DNA of 64,000 nucleotides, taken from positions 395,918 through 459,917 of the forward strand of contig NZ_JSYM01000003.1 of NCBI RefSeq assembly GCF_000812945.1. Direction: 5' to 3'. Positions 1-8,550 of the stretch are shown here, one piece after another. The number at the start of each line of letters is the position of its first letter. Positions within the stretch are counted from its first letter, which is position 1. The position numbers and the translations under genes were made by a program. The stretch is from Flavobacterium sp. AED. Lineage in GTDB: Bacteria; Bacteroidota; Bacteroidia; Flavobacteriales; Flavobacteriaceae. The notes under the pieces are model-generated. The model was not told where the DNA came from. It did not search any database and worked only from the letters and a program-made list of their open reading frames with translations.

Positions 1-1
1 A

Positions 2-1969
2 GGAAGAATCATCGGTGTAACTGTTGATACGAATGGCAATCGTGCCTTGCGTATGGCGTTACAAACCCGTGAGCAACACATTAAACGTGACAAAGCCACT
101 TCAAATATTTGTACTGCACAAGTTTTATTGTCCGTTATGGCAGGAATGTATGCCGTTTATCACGGACCAAAAGGCTTGCAATATATCGCTAATAAAGTCC
201 ATGCTTCGGCAGCTACATTGGCAAACGCATTAGAAAAACTAGGTTTACAACAAACCAATACTGCTTTCTTTGACACTATTGTTGTTAAGGCTGATGCCAA
301 AAAAGTGAAGGCTATTGCTGAACAAAACGAAATCAACTTTTATTACATCGACGAAAATACGGTTTCAATTTCTTTAAACGAAACAACAAGTATAGCTGAT
401 TTAAATACTATTATTGCTGTTTTTGCTTCCGCAAAAGAGACTCAAGCAACTACAATTGAAAGTTTATCAGAAACCAATCATTTTCCAGAAAACATAAACA
501 GAACATCTACTTTCTTACAACATGATGTTTTCAACAAACACCATTCGGAAACCGCTTTGATGCGTTACATCAAAATGCTGGAACGAAAAGATTTGGCTTT
601 AAATCATTCCATGATTTCACTAGGTTCTTGTACCATGAAACTGAATGCAGCTTCAGAAATGTTGCCATTAAGCATGCCACAATGGAATAACATTCACCCA
701 TTTGCACCGCTTGACCAAGCACAAGGATACCAAGAAATGTTGGCTAAACTAGAGCAACAATTAAATGTTATCACTGGTTTTGCAGGAACAACTTTACAAC
801 CTAACTCAGGTGCGCAAGGGGAATATGCAGGATTAATGGTTATTCGTGCCTACCATCAGTCAAGAGGAGATCATCATAGAAATATTGCTTTAATTCCATC
901 ATCAGCTCACGGAACAAATCCGGCTTCAGCAGCTATGGCAGGAATGAAAGTAATTGTTACTAAAACATTGGAAAATGGAAATATCGACGTTGAAGATTTA
1001 CGTGAAAAAGCAGTTCTTCATGCAGCCAATCTTTCTTGTTTAATGGTAACCTATCCATCAACTCACGGTGTTTTTGAAAGTGCTATTAAAGAAATCACAC
1101 AATTGATTCACGATAACGGTGGACAAGTTTATATGGATGGTGCCAATATGAATGCGCAAGTAGGATTAACAAATCCTGCAACTATTGGTGCTGACGTTTG
1201 TCACTTAAACTTACACAAAACGTTTGCAATTCCTCACGGTGGTGGTGGACCAGGAGTTGGACCAATATGTGTTGCTCCACAATTAGTTCCATTTTTACCA
1301 TCAAACCCTGTAATCCCAACAGGAGGTTCAACTGCAATCACAGCTATCTCTGCAGCTCCTTGGGGTTCTGCTTTAGTCTGTTTGATTTCTTACGGTTACA
1401 TCTCAATGTTGGGTGCCGAAGGTTTGAAACAATCCACTCAATATGCGATTCTAAACGCAAACTACATTAAAGAAAAATTAAACGGTCATTATGATACGTT
1501 ATATTCTGGAGAAATGGGTCGTGCGGCTCACGAAATGATCTTGGAATGTCGTCCTTTCAAACAAAAAGGAATTGAAGTTACTGATATCGCAAAACGTCTA
1601 ATGGATTATGGTTTCCACGCTCCTACCGTTTCTTTCCCAGTTGCAGGAACCTTAATGATTGAACCAACAGAAAGTGAAAATTTAGAAGAGTTAGACCGTT
1701 TTTGTGACGCGATGATTTCAATCAGAAAAGAAATTGAAGCTGCTACTATTGAAGATAAAAACAATGTTTTGAAAAATTCTCCACATACGTTAGCCATGCT
1801 TACAACTGATGTTTGGGACTTCCCTTACACTCGCGAACAAGCAGCTTTCCCATTAGATTATATTGCTGAAAATAAATTCTGGCCAACTGTTCGTCGTGCT
1901 GACGATGCTTATGGCGATAGAAATTTAGTTTGTTCTTGTGCGCCAATTGAGGCGTATATGGAAAGCTAA
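2..1969 (+). CDS. gcvP: Glycine dehydrogenase (decarboxylating), P protein, 3' part
   Basis: This is the PLP-dependent P protein of the glycine cleavage system, which decarboxylates glycine and passes the aminomethyl group to the lipoyl H protein. The open frame runs in from the left edge, so the N-terminal third of a protein normally near 950 residues is missing; about 655 residues remain. The first visible residues ([20 protein letters not shown]) are typical P-protein sequence, so the ATG at 47 is internal. The PLP-lysine region [18 protein letters not shown] is encoded at about 1201-1254. A hairpin terminator follows the stop codon. The identification is firm; only the 5' end is unseen. 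Confidence 0.96.
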   Translation, partial: GRIIGVTVDTNGNRALRMALQTREQHIKRDKATSNICTAQVLLSVMAGMYAVYHGPKGLQYIANKVHASAATLANALEKLGLQQTNTAFFDTIVVKADAKKVKAIAEQNEINFYYIDENTVSISLNETTSIADLNTIIAVFASAKETQATTIESLSETNHFPENINRTSTFLQHDVFNKHHSETALMRYIKMLERKDLALNHSMISLGSCTMKLNAASEMLPLSMPQWNNIHPFAPLDQAQGYQEMLAKLEQQLNVITGFAGTTLQPNSGAQGEYAGLMVIRAYHQSRGDHHRNIALIPSSAHGTNPASAAMAGMKVIVTKTLENGNIDVEDLREKAVLHAANLSCLMVTYPSTHGVFESAIKEITQLIHDNGGQVYMDGANMNAQVGLTNPATIGADVCHLNLHKTFAIPHGGGGPGVGPICVAPQLVPFLPSNPVIPTGGSTAITAISAAPWGSALVCLISYGYISMLGAEGLKQSTQYAILNANYIKEKLNGHYDTLYSGEMGRAAHEMILECRPFKQKGIEVTDIAKRLMDYGFHAPTVSFPVAGTLMIEPTESENLEELDRFCDAMISIRKEIEAATIEDKNNVLKNSPHTLAMLTTDVWDFPYTREQAAFPLDYIAENKFWPTVRRADDAYGDRNLVCSCAPIEAYMES

Positions 1970-1990
1970 TTTTTAAATTAATTCAATAAA

Positions 1991-2020
1991 ATGTCTCGAG
2001 AAATCGGGGCATTTTTTTTA
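1991..2020 (+). terminator. Intrinsic terminator of gcvP
   Basis: A 9-bp stem, ATGTCTCGA paired with TCGGGGCAT (two G-T pairs), closes a GAAA tetraloop and runs into eight T residues. It lies 21 bases after the gcvP stop codon. The following stretch to 2260 is AT-rich and shows only the promoter-like motif listed next. Confidence 0.85.
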
Positions 2021-2122
2021 TACTTGAAAATTTATACAAAATTTTAAAAATAGTACAATGTAAATTCTTAAAAGATCCATTTTACTAATTGCAACAATTA
2101 GCAAAGAAATATCGCATCGTTT

Positions 2123-2156
2123 TTTGTAATTTGTAAAAAAATAATCAATATTTTTG
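2123..2156 (+). promoter_or_regulatory. Candidate promoter for the FabH-like gene
   Basis: TATTTTTG at 2149-2156 fits the Bacteroidota -7 motif TAnnTTTG. A TTTG lies 22 bases upstream at 2123-2126, slightly wider than the usual spacing of about 19. Transcription would start about 100 bases before the ATG at 2261. Motif match only. Confidence 0.4.
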
Positions 2157-2260
2157 CCAATAAATTATTATTTCATAATTATATGCATGCATAGTAAATT
2201 TTATGAGTGTACTAATTTATTTATGATTAAATTAGCCTGAATTTTTGGAAAAATAACCCG

Positions 2261-3319
2261 ATGAAAATAAAAATAACTGGAATAGGAAGTTATATTCCTG
2301 AGAAAAAAGTAAGCAATACAGACTTTGGCGAACATGTTTTTTTAAACGAAGATGGAACCGCCTTTGGTTACCCTAACGAAGTTGTCATTAATAAATTTAA
2401 AGGGATAACGGGAATCGAACACAGACGTTATGCCGAGGATGAGTACACCTCATCTGATTTAGCTTTTTTTGCTTCTCAAAAAGCAATAGAAAATGCAGGA
2501 ATTGATCCGGAAACAATAGATTATATCATCTTTGCACACAACTTTGGTGATGTAAAATCCGGAACAAATCAATCTGATATGATTCCAAGTTTGGCCACAC
2601 GTGTGAAACATAAACTACAAATAAAGAACCCAAAATGCGTTGCTTATGATATCCTTTTTGGATGTCCAGGCTGGATAGAAGGGGTTATGCAGGCCAATGC
2701 TTTCATCAAATCAGGAATGGCAAAACGATGCCTTGTAATTGGAGCCGAAACGCTTTCAAGGGTAGTCGACGCACATGACAGGGATTCTATGATATATTCG
2801 GATGGCGCTGGTGCCTCAGTCATTGAAGCTTCTGATGATGAAACAGGAATGTTGTCTTATGAAAGTGCTACGTATGCGAATGATGAAGCTAATTATTTAT
2901 TTTTTGGAAAATCATACAATCCTGATTTAGATCCAGACATTCGTTACATAAAAATGTATGGTCGAAAAATATACGAATTTGCATTAAGCCAAGTTCCGGC
3001 TGCAATGAAAAGTTGCTTAGACAAAAGCGGAATAGGCATTGATGACGTGAAAAAAATCCTTATCCATCAAGCCAATGAAAAAATGGACGAAGCGATAATT
3101 CAACGTTTTTACAAATTACACGACAGACCCGTACCAAAAGACATCATGCCTATGAGCATCCATGAACTTGGAAATAGCAGTGTGGCAACAGTACCTACGC
3201 TTTACGACCTGTTAATTCGCGGAGAAATAGAAAACCAATCCATACAAAAAGGCGATGTTCTTATCTTTGCATCAGTTGGTGCGGGAATGAATATCAACGC
3301 ATTTGTTTATAGATATTAA
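2261..3319 (+). CDS. 3-oxoacyl-ACP synthase III family protein (FabH-like)
   Basis: A thiolase-fold condensing enzyme of 352 residues in the KAS III/FabH family, which joins an acyl-CoA starter to malonyl-ACP. The expected catalytic triad is visible: Cys135 in ILFGCPGW, His269 in LIHQAN and Asn305 in LGNSSVATVP. The C-terminal GAGMNINAFVYR is a normal KAS III ending. It stands alone, with no acyl carrier protein, FabD or PlsX beside it, so it may be an extra copy for a special starter unit rather than the housekeeping FabH. Substrate cannot be read from sequence. Start at ATG 2261 gives a full-length N-terminus (MKIKITGIGSYIPE). Confidence 0.88.
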   Translation: MKIKITGIGSYIPEKKVSNTDFGEHVFLNEDGTAFGYPNEVVINKFKGITGIEHRRYAEDEYTSSDLAFFASQKAIENAGIDPETIDYIIFAHNFGDVKSGTNQSDMIPSLATRVKHKLQIKNPKCVAYDILFGCPGWIEGVMQANAFIKSGMAKRCLVIGAETLSRVVDAHDRDSMIYSDGAGASVIEASDDETGMLSYESATYANDEANYLFFGKSYNPDLDPDIRYIKMYGRKIYEFALSQVPAAMKSCLDKSGIGIDDVKKILIHQANEKMDEAIIQRFYKLHDRPVPKDIMPMSIHELGNSSVATVPTLYDLLIRGEIENQSIQKGDVLIFASVGAGMNINAFVYRY

Positions 3320-3340
3320 GCATCAAGGAATTTGGTAATC

Positions 3341-3480
3341 AGGAGCTAATCCGGCTGTACATTACAATTCCTCACTACAAAACTTGTTTTTCTAAGGTGC
3401 AAGAAAGCTTCTTTTAGTCGCTTTTTGCACCTTGAAAAACTACATTTTGAAGCTCCGGGATTTTCATTCCCATCCGGGCT
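3341..3480. repeat. Interspersed-repeat-like element with central hairpin
   Basis: A roughly 140-bp block has a left arm containing AGGAGCTAATCCGGCTG (3341-3357) and a right arm containing AGCTCCGGGA and CATCCGGGCT (3451-3480). Between them sits a hairpin: AAGGTGCAAGAAAGC (3394-3408) pairs with GCTTTTTGCACCTT (3420-3433), with an 11-base loop and one unpaired base. The layout (GGAGCT arm, variable hairpin, ATCCGGGCT arm) resembles, from memory, an intergenic repeat family common in Flavobacterium genomes. No second copy lies in this window, so the family assignment is not proven here. Confidence 0.45.
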
Positions 3481-3511
3481 AAAAAACAATGCCCAAAAAC
3501 ACATTTATTAC

Positions 3512-3519
3512 TATATTTG
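3512..3519 (+). promoter_or_regulatory. -7 promoter element for the methyltransferase gene
   Basis: TATATTTG matches the Bacteroidota -7 consensus TAnnTTTG exactly. It lies 34 bases upstream of the ATG at 3554. No TTTG is found at the ideal -33 position. It supports starting the next gene at 3554 rather than at the in-frame ATG at 3425 inside the repeat-like element. Confidence 0.5.
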
Positions 3520-3553
3520 TGCCTTCGTGCCCTTGCGGCAAAATCAAAAAAAC

Positions 3554-4078
3554 ATGTACGAAAAAACGTTTCCCAATAAAAGATTCAAACACACTTTAGA
3601 ATTTCTAAAAAAACACATCTCAACGGATGAAACCATATTAGATTTAGGTGTAGAAAACCCTTTTTCTAAAATCATGAAATCGGAAGGATTTACTGTTAAA
3701 AACACAACAGGAGAAGACTTAGATACCGACCAAACTGTACTTTCAAATGAAAAAAAGGATGTGGTAACAGCTTTTGAAATCTTTGAACATTTGCTAAATC
3801 CTTACACGATTTTAAGCGAAATAAAATCCGATAAGCTTTTTATATCGATCCCAATGCGTTTGTGGTTTTCACCAGCATATAGAAGTAAAACTGATATGTG
3901 GGATAGACATTACCATGAATTTGAAGATTGGCAATTAGACTGGCTATTGGAAAAAACAGGTTGGAAAATAATCGACAGAGAAAAATGGACCAATCCAGTA
4001 AAAAAATTTGGTCTTCGTCCCTTATTGAGAAAATTCACCAACAGGTATTATATTGTTTACGCTGAAAAAATAAAATAA
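3554..4078 (+). CDS. SAM-dependent methyltransferase-like protein
   Basis: A 174-residue protein with a methyltransferase-like core: ILDLGVENPF (residues 28-37) stands where motif I is expected, and VVTAFEIFEHLLNP follows as in Methyltransf_11-type enzymes. Motif I lacks the usual GxGxG, so SAM binding may be altered. The frame extends up to an ATG at 3425, but that would translate the hairpin repeat and the promoter motif, so ATG 3554 is preferred. Its stop overlaps the start of the glycosyltransferase (TAATG), pointing to coupled translation. The two may modify the same glycan or lipid; the substrate is unknown. Confidence 0.7.
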   Translation: MYEKTFPNKRFKHTLEFLKKHISTDETILDLGVENPFSKIMKSEGFTVKNTTGEDLDTDQTVLSNEKKDVVTAFEIFEHLLNPYTILSEIKSDKLFISIPMRLWFSPAYRSKTDMWDRHYHEFEDWQLDWLLEKTGWKIIDREKWTNPVKKFGLRPLLRKFTNRYYIVYAEKIK

Positions 4079-4926
4079 TGAATTATTACATTGTTATTCC
4101 GGCTCATAACGAAGAAGCATTTATTGCTTTAACATTGGAATCTTTGATTTCTCAAACCGTTTTACCAAAAAAAGTAGTCGTAGTCAATGACAATTCCACT
4201 GATAAAACTGCCGAAATTGTAACAGCTTTCGCTAAAGAAAATCCGTTTATCACTTTGGTAAACAAAACTTCAAGTGCCATACATCTCCCGGGAAGTAAAG
4301 TCATTCAGGCTTTTCACAAAGGTTTCGAAACATTGGACGAAGCGTATGACGTTATCGTAAAACTGGATGCAGATTTAATTTTACCTAACAACTATTTTGA
4401 AACTGTTTTAAATATTTTCGAAAAAGATGCAACAATAGGAATGGCAGGTGGATTTGCCTACATTGAAAAAAATGGCGAATGGATTCTGGAAAACCTAACC
4501 GATAAAGACCATATTCGTGGTGCCTTTAAAGCCTACAGAAAAGCATGTTTTGAACAAATAGGGAATTTAAAACCAGCTATGGGTTGGGATACCGTTGATG
4601 AATTATTATCTAAATTTCACGGATGGAAAGTAGTTACTGATGCTTCCTTAATCGTAAAACATTTGAAACCAACAGGTGCTAATTATAACAAAACAGCCCG
4701 ATACAAACAAGGCGAAGCATTTTACACTTTAGGTTACGGATTTTTAATCACTTCGATTGCTTCAGCAAAACTGGCAATGATGAAGAAAAAGCCTTTCCTT
4801 TTTTTAGATTACATCAAAGGTTTTTGGAAAGCCAAAGCGGCTAAAACTCCTTTATTAGTAACAGCAGAACAAGCAAAATTTATTCGAAAGTATCGTTTAA
4901 AGAAAATGAAAGAAAAGCTTTTTTAG
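4078..4926 (+). CDS. Family 2 glycosyltransferase
   Basis: A 282-residue GT-A fold enzyme with the usual GT2 order: VIPAHNEE at residues 6-13, NDNSTDKTAEI near 37-47, the metal-binding DAD at 97-99 (KLDADLILP) and an acceptor-side GWDTVDE near 169. No transmembrane helices are evident, so it probably acts on the cytoplasmic face of the inner membrane on a lipid-linked sugar. It overlaps the methyltransferase gene by one base, and the MlaE-like permease begins 78 bases further on. Donor and acceptor are not predictable. Confidence 0.9.
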   Translation: MNYYIVIPAHNEEAFIALTLESLISQTVLPKKVVVVNDNSTDKTAEIVTAFAKENPFITLVNKTSSAIHLPGSKVIQAFHKGFETLDEAYDVIVKLDADLILPNNYFETVLNIFEKDATIGMAGGFAYIEKNGEWILENLTDKDHIRGAFKAYRKACFEQIGNLKPAMGWDTVDELLSKFHGWKVVTDASLIVKHLKPTGANYNKTARYKQGEAFYTLGYGFLITSIASAKLAMMKKKPFLFLDYIKGFWKAKAAKTPLLVTAEQAKFIRKYRLKKMKEKLF

Positions 4927-5004
4927 CTTCATTAATCAAAAAATTGCAAACTGAAAAGTATAAACTGCTAACTAATCCTTAATTTAGCCTATAATCGTAA
5001 AACT

Positions 5005-5751
5005 ATGATGCTCATTCGTTATATATCTCAAATAGGAAGATACTTCCTAATGCTGAAAGAAATTTTCAATAAACAGACGAAATGGTCTGTGATGAAAAAT
5101 TTAATTTTCAAAGAAATTGATGATTTAATTATTGGCTCTCTTGGAATTGTAGCTTTCATTTCTTTCTTCGTAGGAGGTGTTGTTGCTATACAGACTGCAT
5201 TAAATTTGACAAACCCTTTGATTCCTAAATATCTTATAGGTTTTGCGACTCGACAATCTATTATTTTAGAGTTTGCACCTACTTTTATTTCCGTGGTTAT
5301 GGCAGGAAAAATGGGTTCGTTTATTACCTCAAGTATTGGTACCATGAGAGTAACGGAACAAATCGATGCCCTTGAAGTTATGGGAGTAAATTCATTAAAT
5401 TATTTAGTTTTTCCTAAACTAATGGCATTATTATTATATCCGTTTCTTATTGGGATTGCTATGTTTCTTGGTATTCTAGGTGGTTATATAGCTAGTGTAT
5501 ATGGCGGTTTTGGAAGCAGCGTTGATTTTGTTGATGGAATTCAAAGAGAATTTATTCCTTTTCATATTGCCTATGCTTTTATAAAGACTTTCATATTTGC
5601 TTTACTTTTAGCAACAATCCCATCCTTTCACGGATACTATATGAAAGGTGGAGCACTAGAGGTAGGAAAAGCCAGTACAGTATCCTTTGTATGGACATCA
5701 GTGACCATTATTTTGATGAATTATATTTTAACACAATTACTCTTAACGTAA
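5005..5751 (+). CDS. mlaE: MlaE-family ABC transporter permease
   Basis: A 248-residue integral membrane protein of the MlaE/YrbE family, the permease of phospholipid-moving ABC systems between outer and inner membrane. The family core is clear: FFVGGVVAIQTALNL, the central EFAPTFISVVMAGKMGSFI, then GTMRVTEQIDALEVMGVN and several hydrophobic helices to the C-terminus. Two ATGs lie in tandem (5005 and 5008). The stop overlaps the ATPase start by one base (TAATG). The MCE-domain partner MlaD is not encoded next to it. Symbol assigned by family; the lipid and the direction of transport are inferred. Confidence 0.88.
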   Translation: MMLIRYISQIGRYFLMLKEIFNKQTKWSVMKNLIFKEIDDLIIGSLGIVAFISFFVGGVVAIQTALNLTNPLIPKYLIGFATRQSIILEFAPTFISVVMAGKMGSFITSSIGTMRVTEQIDALEVMGVNSLNYLVFPKLMALLLYPFLIGIAMFLGILGGYIASVYGGFGSSVDFVDGIQREFIPFHIAYAFIKTFIFALLLATIPSFHGYYMKGGALEVGKASTVSFVWTSVTIILMNYILTQLLLT

Positions 5752-6512
5752 TGATAGAAGTAAAAAACGTAGAAAAATCATTTGGCGATATTAAAATTCT
5801 TAAAGGCGTATCGACTGTTTTTGAAACTGGTAAAACAAATCTAATTATAGGACAAAGTGGATCAGGTAAAACCGTTTTGCTAAAAAGTCTTTTAGGAATT
5901 CATCAACCAGAATCTGGAACAATATCATTTGACGGAAGAGTATATTGTGATTTTAATGCTGATGAAAAACGGGAACTACGAACTGAAATAGGAATGGTTT
6001 TTCAAGGTAGTGCCTTATTTGATTCTATGACTGTCGCTGAAAATGTGGGCTTCCCATTGAAAATGTTCACCAAAGATAATAGAGCAAAAATTCAACAACG
6101 TGTAGATTTTGTATTAAAAAGAGTCAATCTTACTGACGCCCATAAAAAATTACCATCTGAAATTTCAGGAGGGATGCAAAAACGTGTCGCTATTGCCCGC
6201 GCTATTGTAAACAATCCAAAATACCTTTTCTGTGATGAACCAAACTCTGGATTAGACCCAAATACAGCTATATTAATAGATAATCTTATTAAAGAAATCA
6301 CGGAAGAATACAATATCACTACTGTTATAAACACTCATGATATGAACTCAGTGATGGAAATTGGGGAGAAAATTTTATTCCTAAAAGATGGTGTAAAAGC
6401 TTGGGAAGGAACTAAAGAAGAAATTTTCAGGACTGATAATCAAGCTGTAGTTGACTTTGTTTATTCTTCGAATTTATTCAAAAAAGTAAGAGAGGCTTAT
6501 TTGAAAGAGTAA
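5751..6512 (+). CDS. mlaF: MlaF-like ABC transporter ATP-binding protein
   Basis: A 253-residue ABC ATPase that would power the MlaE-like permease encoded immediately upstream. Walker A is GQSGSGKT (34-41), the signature is ISGGMQKR (138-145), Walker B is YLFCDEP (158-164) and the switch histidine is H196 in NTHDMNS. The SGGMQKRVAIAR signature is typical of the MlaF branch. The frame is open upstream to 5691, but the ATG at 5751, overlapping the permease stop as TAATG, gives a normal N-terminus (MIEVKNVEKSFGD). It converges on the SprT-like gene with only 15 bases between the stops. Confidence 0.9.
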   Translation: MIEVKNVEKSFGDIKILKGVSTVFETGKTNLIIGQSGSGKTVLLKSLLGIHQPESGTISFDGRVYCDFNADEKRELRTEIGMVFQGSALFDSMTVAENVGFPLKMFTKDNRAKIQQRVDFVLKRVNLTDAHKKLPSEISGGMQKRVAIARAIVNNPKYLFCDEPNSGLDPNTAILIDNLIKEITEEYNITTVINTHDMNSVMEIGEKILFLKDGVKAWEGTKEEIFRTDNQAVVDFVYSSNLFKKVREAYLKE

Positions 6513-6527
6513 TTTTTTTAAAAAAAA

Positions 6528-7130
6528 TTAACTGGTTTTCAATAACTCTACTTCTGCATTAGGATTGAATAAATACGTTTTACCAGAACTTATCTCTAAG
6601 CATTCAAAACGTTTGGTTCTAATGGCTATTTTTTTAAAAATCTTTCCGTTTTGGATTCTGAAAACGCTGCCATAAGGAATTTCGAAAACATAATTTTTAT
6701 CATTTTGCTGATCAAATTGTTTTAATGCCAATGCCAAAGTAGCATCGGTATCACTGCTGGCTGTTGGATTTTTGAAATGTCTCGCCAACAACGGCAACAA
6801 GTGATTTGGAAAAATCTCCGGGCGAATGTATGGAATCATTAATCGTTGAAAGGAATACTTCCACTCGTTTCCATGAGGCTTAATATGTCTCCCAAATTTC
6901 TCAAACGCAACCAAATGAGAAATTTCATGAATCAACGTAATCAAAAACTTGTATTTATTCAAGTTTGAATTTACCGTGATTTCATGCTTACCATTCAAGC
7001 CTTTTCGATAATCACCATGACGCGTTTGACGCTCGTTAACAATCTTAAGGTGAACCTGATTTTCCACAATGAGTTCAAAGACTGGCTTTACGGCATGTTC
7101 CGGTATGTAACGCGCTAATGTCTCACTCAT
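6528..7130 (-). CDS. SprT-like zinc metalloprotein
   Basis: A 200-residue SprT-like domain protein. It has the zincin motif HEISH at residues 68-72 (zinc ligands plus catalytic Glu) and a third likely ligand, His86 in KPHGNEW. Bacterial SprT relatives are poorly characterised; the eukaryotic relative SPRTN cuts DNA-protein crosslinks, but that role should not be assumed here. No signal peptide, so cytoplasmic. The C-terminal half (residues 120-200) is a small basic region. The SDR gene lies 35 bases upstream on the same strand, so the two may be co-transcribed. Confidence 0.8.
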   Translation of the reverse strand: MSETLARYIPEHAVKPVFELIVENQVHLKIVNERQTRHGDYRKGLNGKHEITVNSNLNKYKFLITLIHEISHLVAFEKFGRHIKPHGNEWKYSFQRLMIPYIRPEIFPNHLLPLLARHFKNPTASSDTDATLALALKQFDQQNDKNYVFEIPYGSVFRIQNGKIFKKIAIRTKRFECLEISSGKTYLFNPNAEVELLKTS

Positions 7131-7165
7131 AATTCACCACTTACTTAAATTTTTATAACTCTTTG

Positions 7166-7843
7166 TTACGGATTTGTAGAAGACACTTGCAACACTTTTC
7201 CGTTGAAATATTTATTTCCGGTCAGTGTAAAATTAAAAATATAATCTGCCATTTCACTTGCCGTAATTGGAGCTTGATAACCAGGAAAAGCTTCCGCCAA
7301 CATTTCTGTTTGAACGGAACCTAATGCCAAAACATTAAAAGCAATACCTCGCTCTTTATATTCCTCTGCTAATAACTCTGACAGTGTAATAACGGCACCT
7401 TTACTGGAACTATACGCTGCAAGTCCGGCAAACTTTAAACTTCCTTGAATTCCGCCCATAGAACTTATCGTTACAACGTGACTACCTTTTTGTAAATAAG
7501 ACAAGCAAATTCGGGTCAAATTAGCAACACCAAAAACATTGACTTTATAGATATTTTCAAAATCTTCCTGAGACGTTTCTGAAAAGGGTTTCAACAATAA
7601 ACTTCCTGCATTATGAACGACAGCATCAATTTGTTTCCAAGACTTAGAAAGAAAATCTTGCACTTTTTCCAATTCAGACTCATTGGACAAATCAACCGAA
7701 AGACAAGTGATATTTTCATTCCCTAATAAAGCCTGAGGAATTTTTCTCGAAATAGCCAAAACTTGATGTCCAGCCTTGGCAAATTGCAATGCCAACTCAT
7801 ATCCTATACCTCTGCTCGTTCCTGTAATAATAATATTTTTCAT
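7166..7843 (-). CDS. Short-chain dehydrogenase/reductase (SDR)
   Basis: A classical SDR of 225 residues with an N-terminal Rossmann fold. The cofactor motif is TGTSRGIG at residues 7-14, followed by HNAGS near 77-81. The catalytic residues are Ser127/128 in TISSMG, Tyr144 and Lys148 in AYSSSKGA. The substrate is not predictable. TATTTTTG, a -7-type motif, reads toward this gene at 7848-7855; it would place the transcript start almost at the ATG, implying a leaderless message, so it may be fortuitous. The gene is divergent from the acetyltransferase gene. Confidence 0.88.
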   Translation of the reverse strand: MKNIIITGTSRGIGYELALQFAKAGHQVLAISRKIPQALLGNENITCLSVDLSNESELEKVQDFLSKSWKQIDAVVHNAGSLLLKPFSETSQEDFENIYKVNVFGVANLTRICLSYLQKGSHVVTISSMGGIQGSLKFAGLAAYSSSKGAVITLSELLAEEYKERGIAFNVLALGSVQTEMLAEAFPGYQAPITASEMADYIFNFTLTGNKYFNGKVLQVSSTNP

Positions 7844-7934
7844 GTAGCAAAAATAAACAAAAACACTAAAAAAACATCATTTTGACGGTAGGTATTCTTT
7901 CGAAGATAAAAATAAGGTTTTCTATAATTTTGCT

Positions 7935-7942
7935 TAATTTTG
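7935..7942 (+). promoter_or_regulatory. -7 promoter element for the GNAT gene
   Basis: TAATTTTG matches TAnnTTTG and lies 32 bases upstream of the ATG at 7975. A second TAATTTTG sits ten bases earlier at 7925-7932. No good -33 TTTG was found for either copy. Confidence 0.4.
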
Positions 7943-7974
7943 CCGAAACAAAATAAGATTTGAATTCGCATAAG

Positions 7975-8544
7975 ATGATAGCAAACATACAATTTGAAGT
8001 AGCAAAACTGAGTGACATTGATGGAGTATTAGCATTACAGGAATTATATCTTGTGTCTAATTTATCTGAAGAAGAAAAAGAATTTGGTTTTGTTACCACA
8101 CCGTTTACAATTCCCCAATTAACCGAAGTCATAGAGCAACAAGGCTTATTTCTTGCTAAAGACAATAGTAAAACCATTGCTTACATATTTTCTGGAAGCT
8201 GGGATTTTTTCAACCAATGGCCCATATTCAATTACATGATTACGCTATTACCTGATCTTAAATTTTTAGATTTCGATGTTACTACAACCAACAGTTTTCA
8301 ATATGGACCTATTTGTATCGATAAAAAATACAGAGGAAAAGGATTGATAACTCCCCTTTTTGAATTCATGAGAAAACACATTGTCAAAAGGTATCCATTA
8401 GCATTGACCTTTATCAATAAAACTAATATTCCATCGACAAAAGCGCATACCGAAAAACTAAAATGGACGATTATTGGTGATTTTCAATTCAACAATAACA
8501 ACTATTTTATTTTGGCTTATAATATGAATCAGCCTGTCTCTTAA
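7975..8544 (+). CDS. GNAT-family N-acetyltransferase
   Basis: A 189-residue protein with the GNAT acetyl-CoA loop GPICIDKKYRGKGLITPLF (RGKG at residues 120-123) and a C-terminal strand pattern (KTNIPSTKAHTEKLKWTIIGDF) usual for the family. The target amine is unknown. An upstream in-frame TTG at 7960 exists, but ATG 7975 is favoured by the promoter-like motifs just before it. The gene converges on the M28 peptidase gene with six bases between stops and no terminator hairpin visible there. Confidence 0.8.
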   Translation: MIANIQFEVAKLSDIDGVLALQELYLVSNLSEEEKEFGFVTTPFTIPQLTEVIEQQGLFLAKDNSKTIAYIFSGSWDFFNQWPIFNYMITLLPDLKFLDFDVTTTNSFQYGPICIDKKYRGKGLITPLFEFMRKHIVKRYPLALTFINKTNIPSTKAHTEKLKWTIIGDFQFNNNNYFILAYNMNQPVS

Positions 8545-8550
8545 TATTCA

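Noticed and set aside
3425..3553. N-terminal extension of the methyltransferase frame
   Set aside because: It would translate the hairpin repeat and the -7 promoter motif, and the extra residues do not look like protein; ATG 3554 fits better.
6511..6529. AATTTTTTTAAAAAAAATT palindrome between mlaF and the SprT-like gene
   Set aside because: Only A/T pairs and no stable stem; it may be just AT-rich spacer, so it was not called a terminator.
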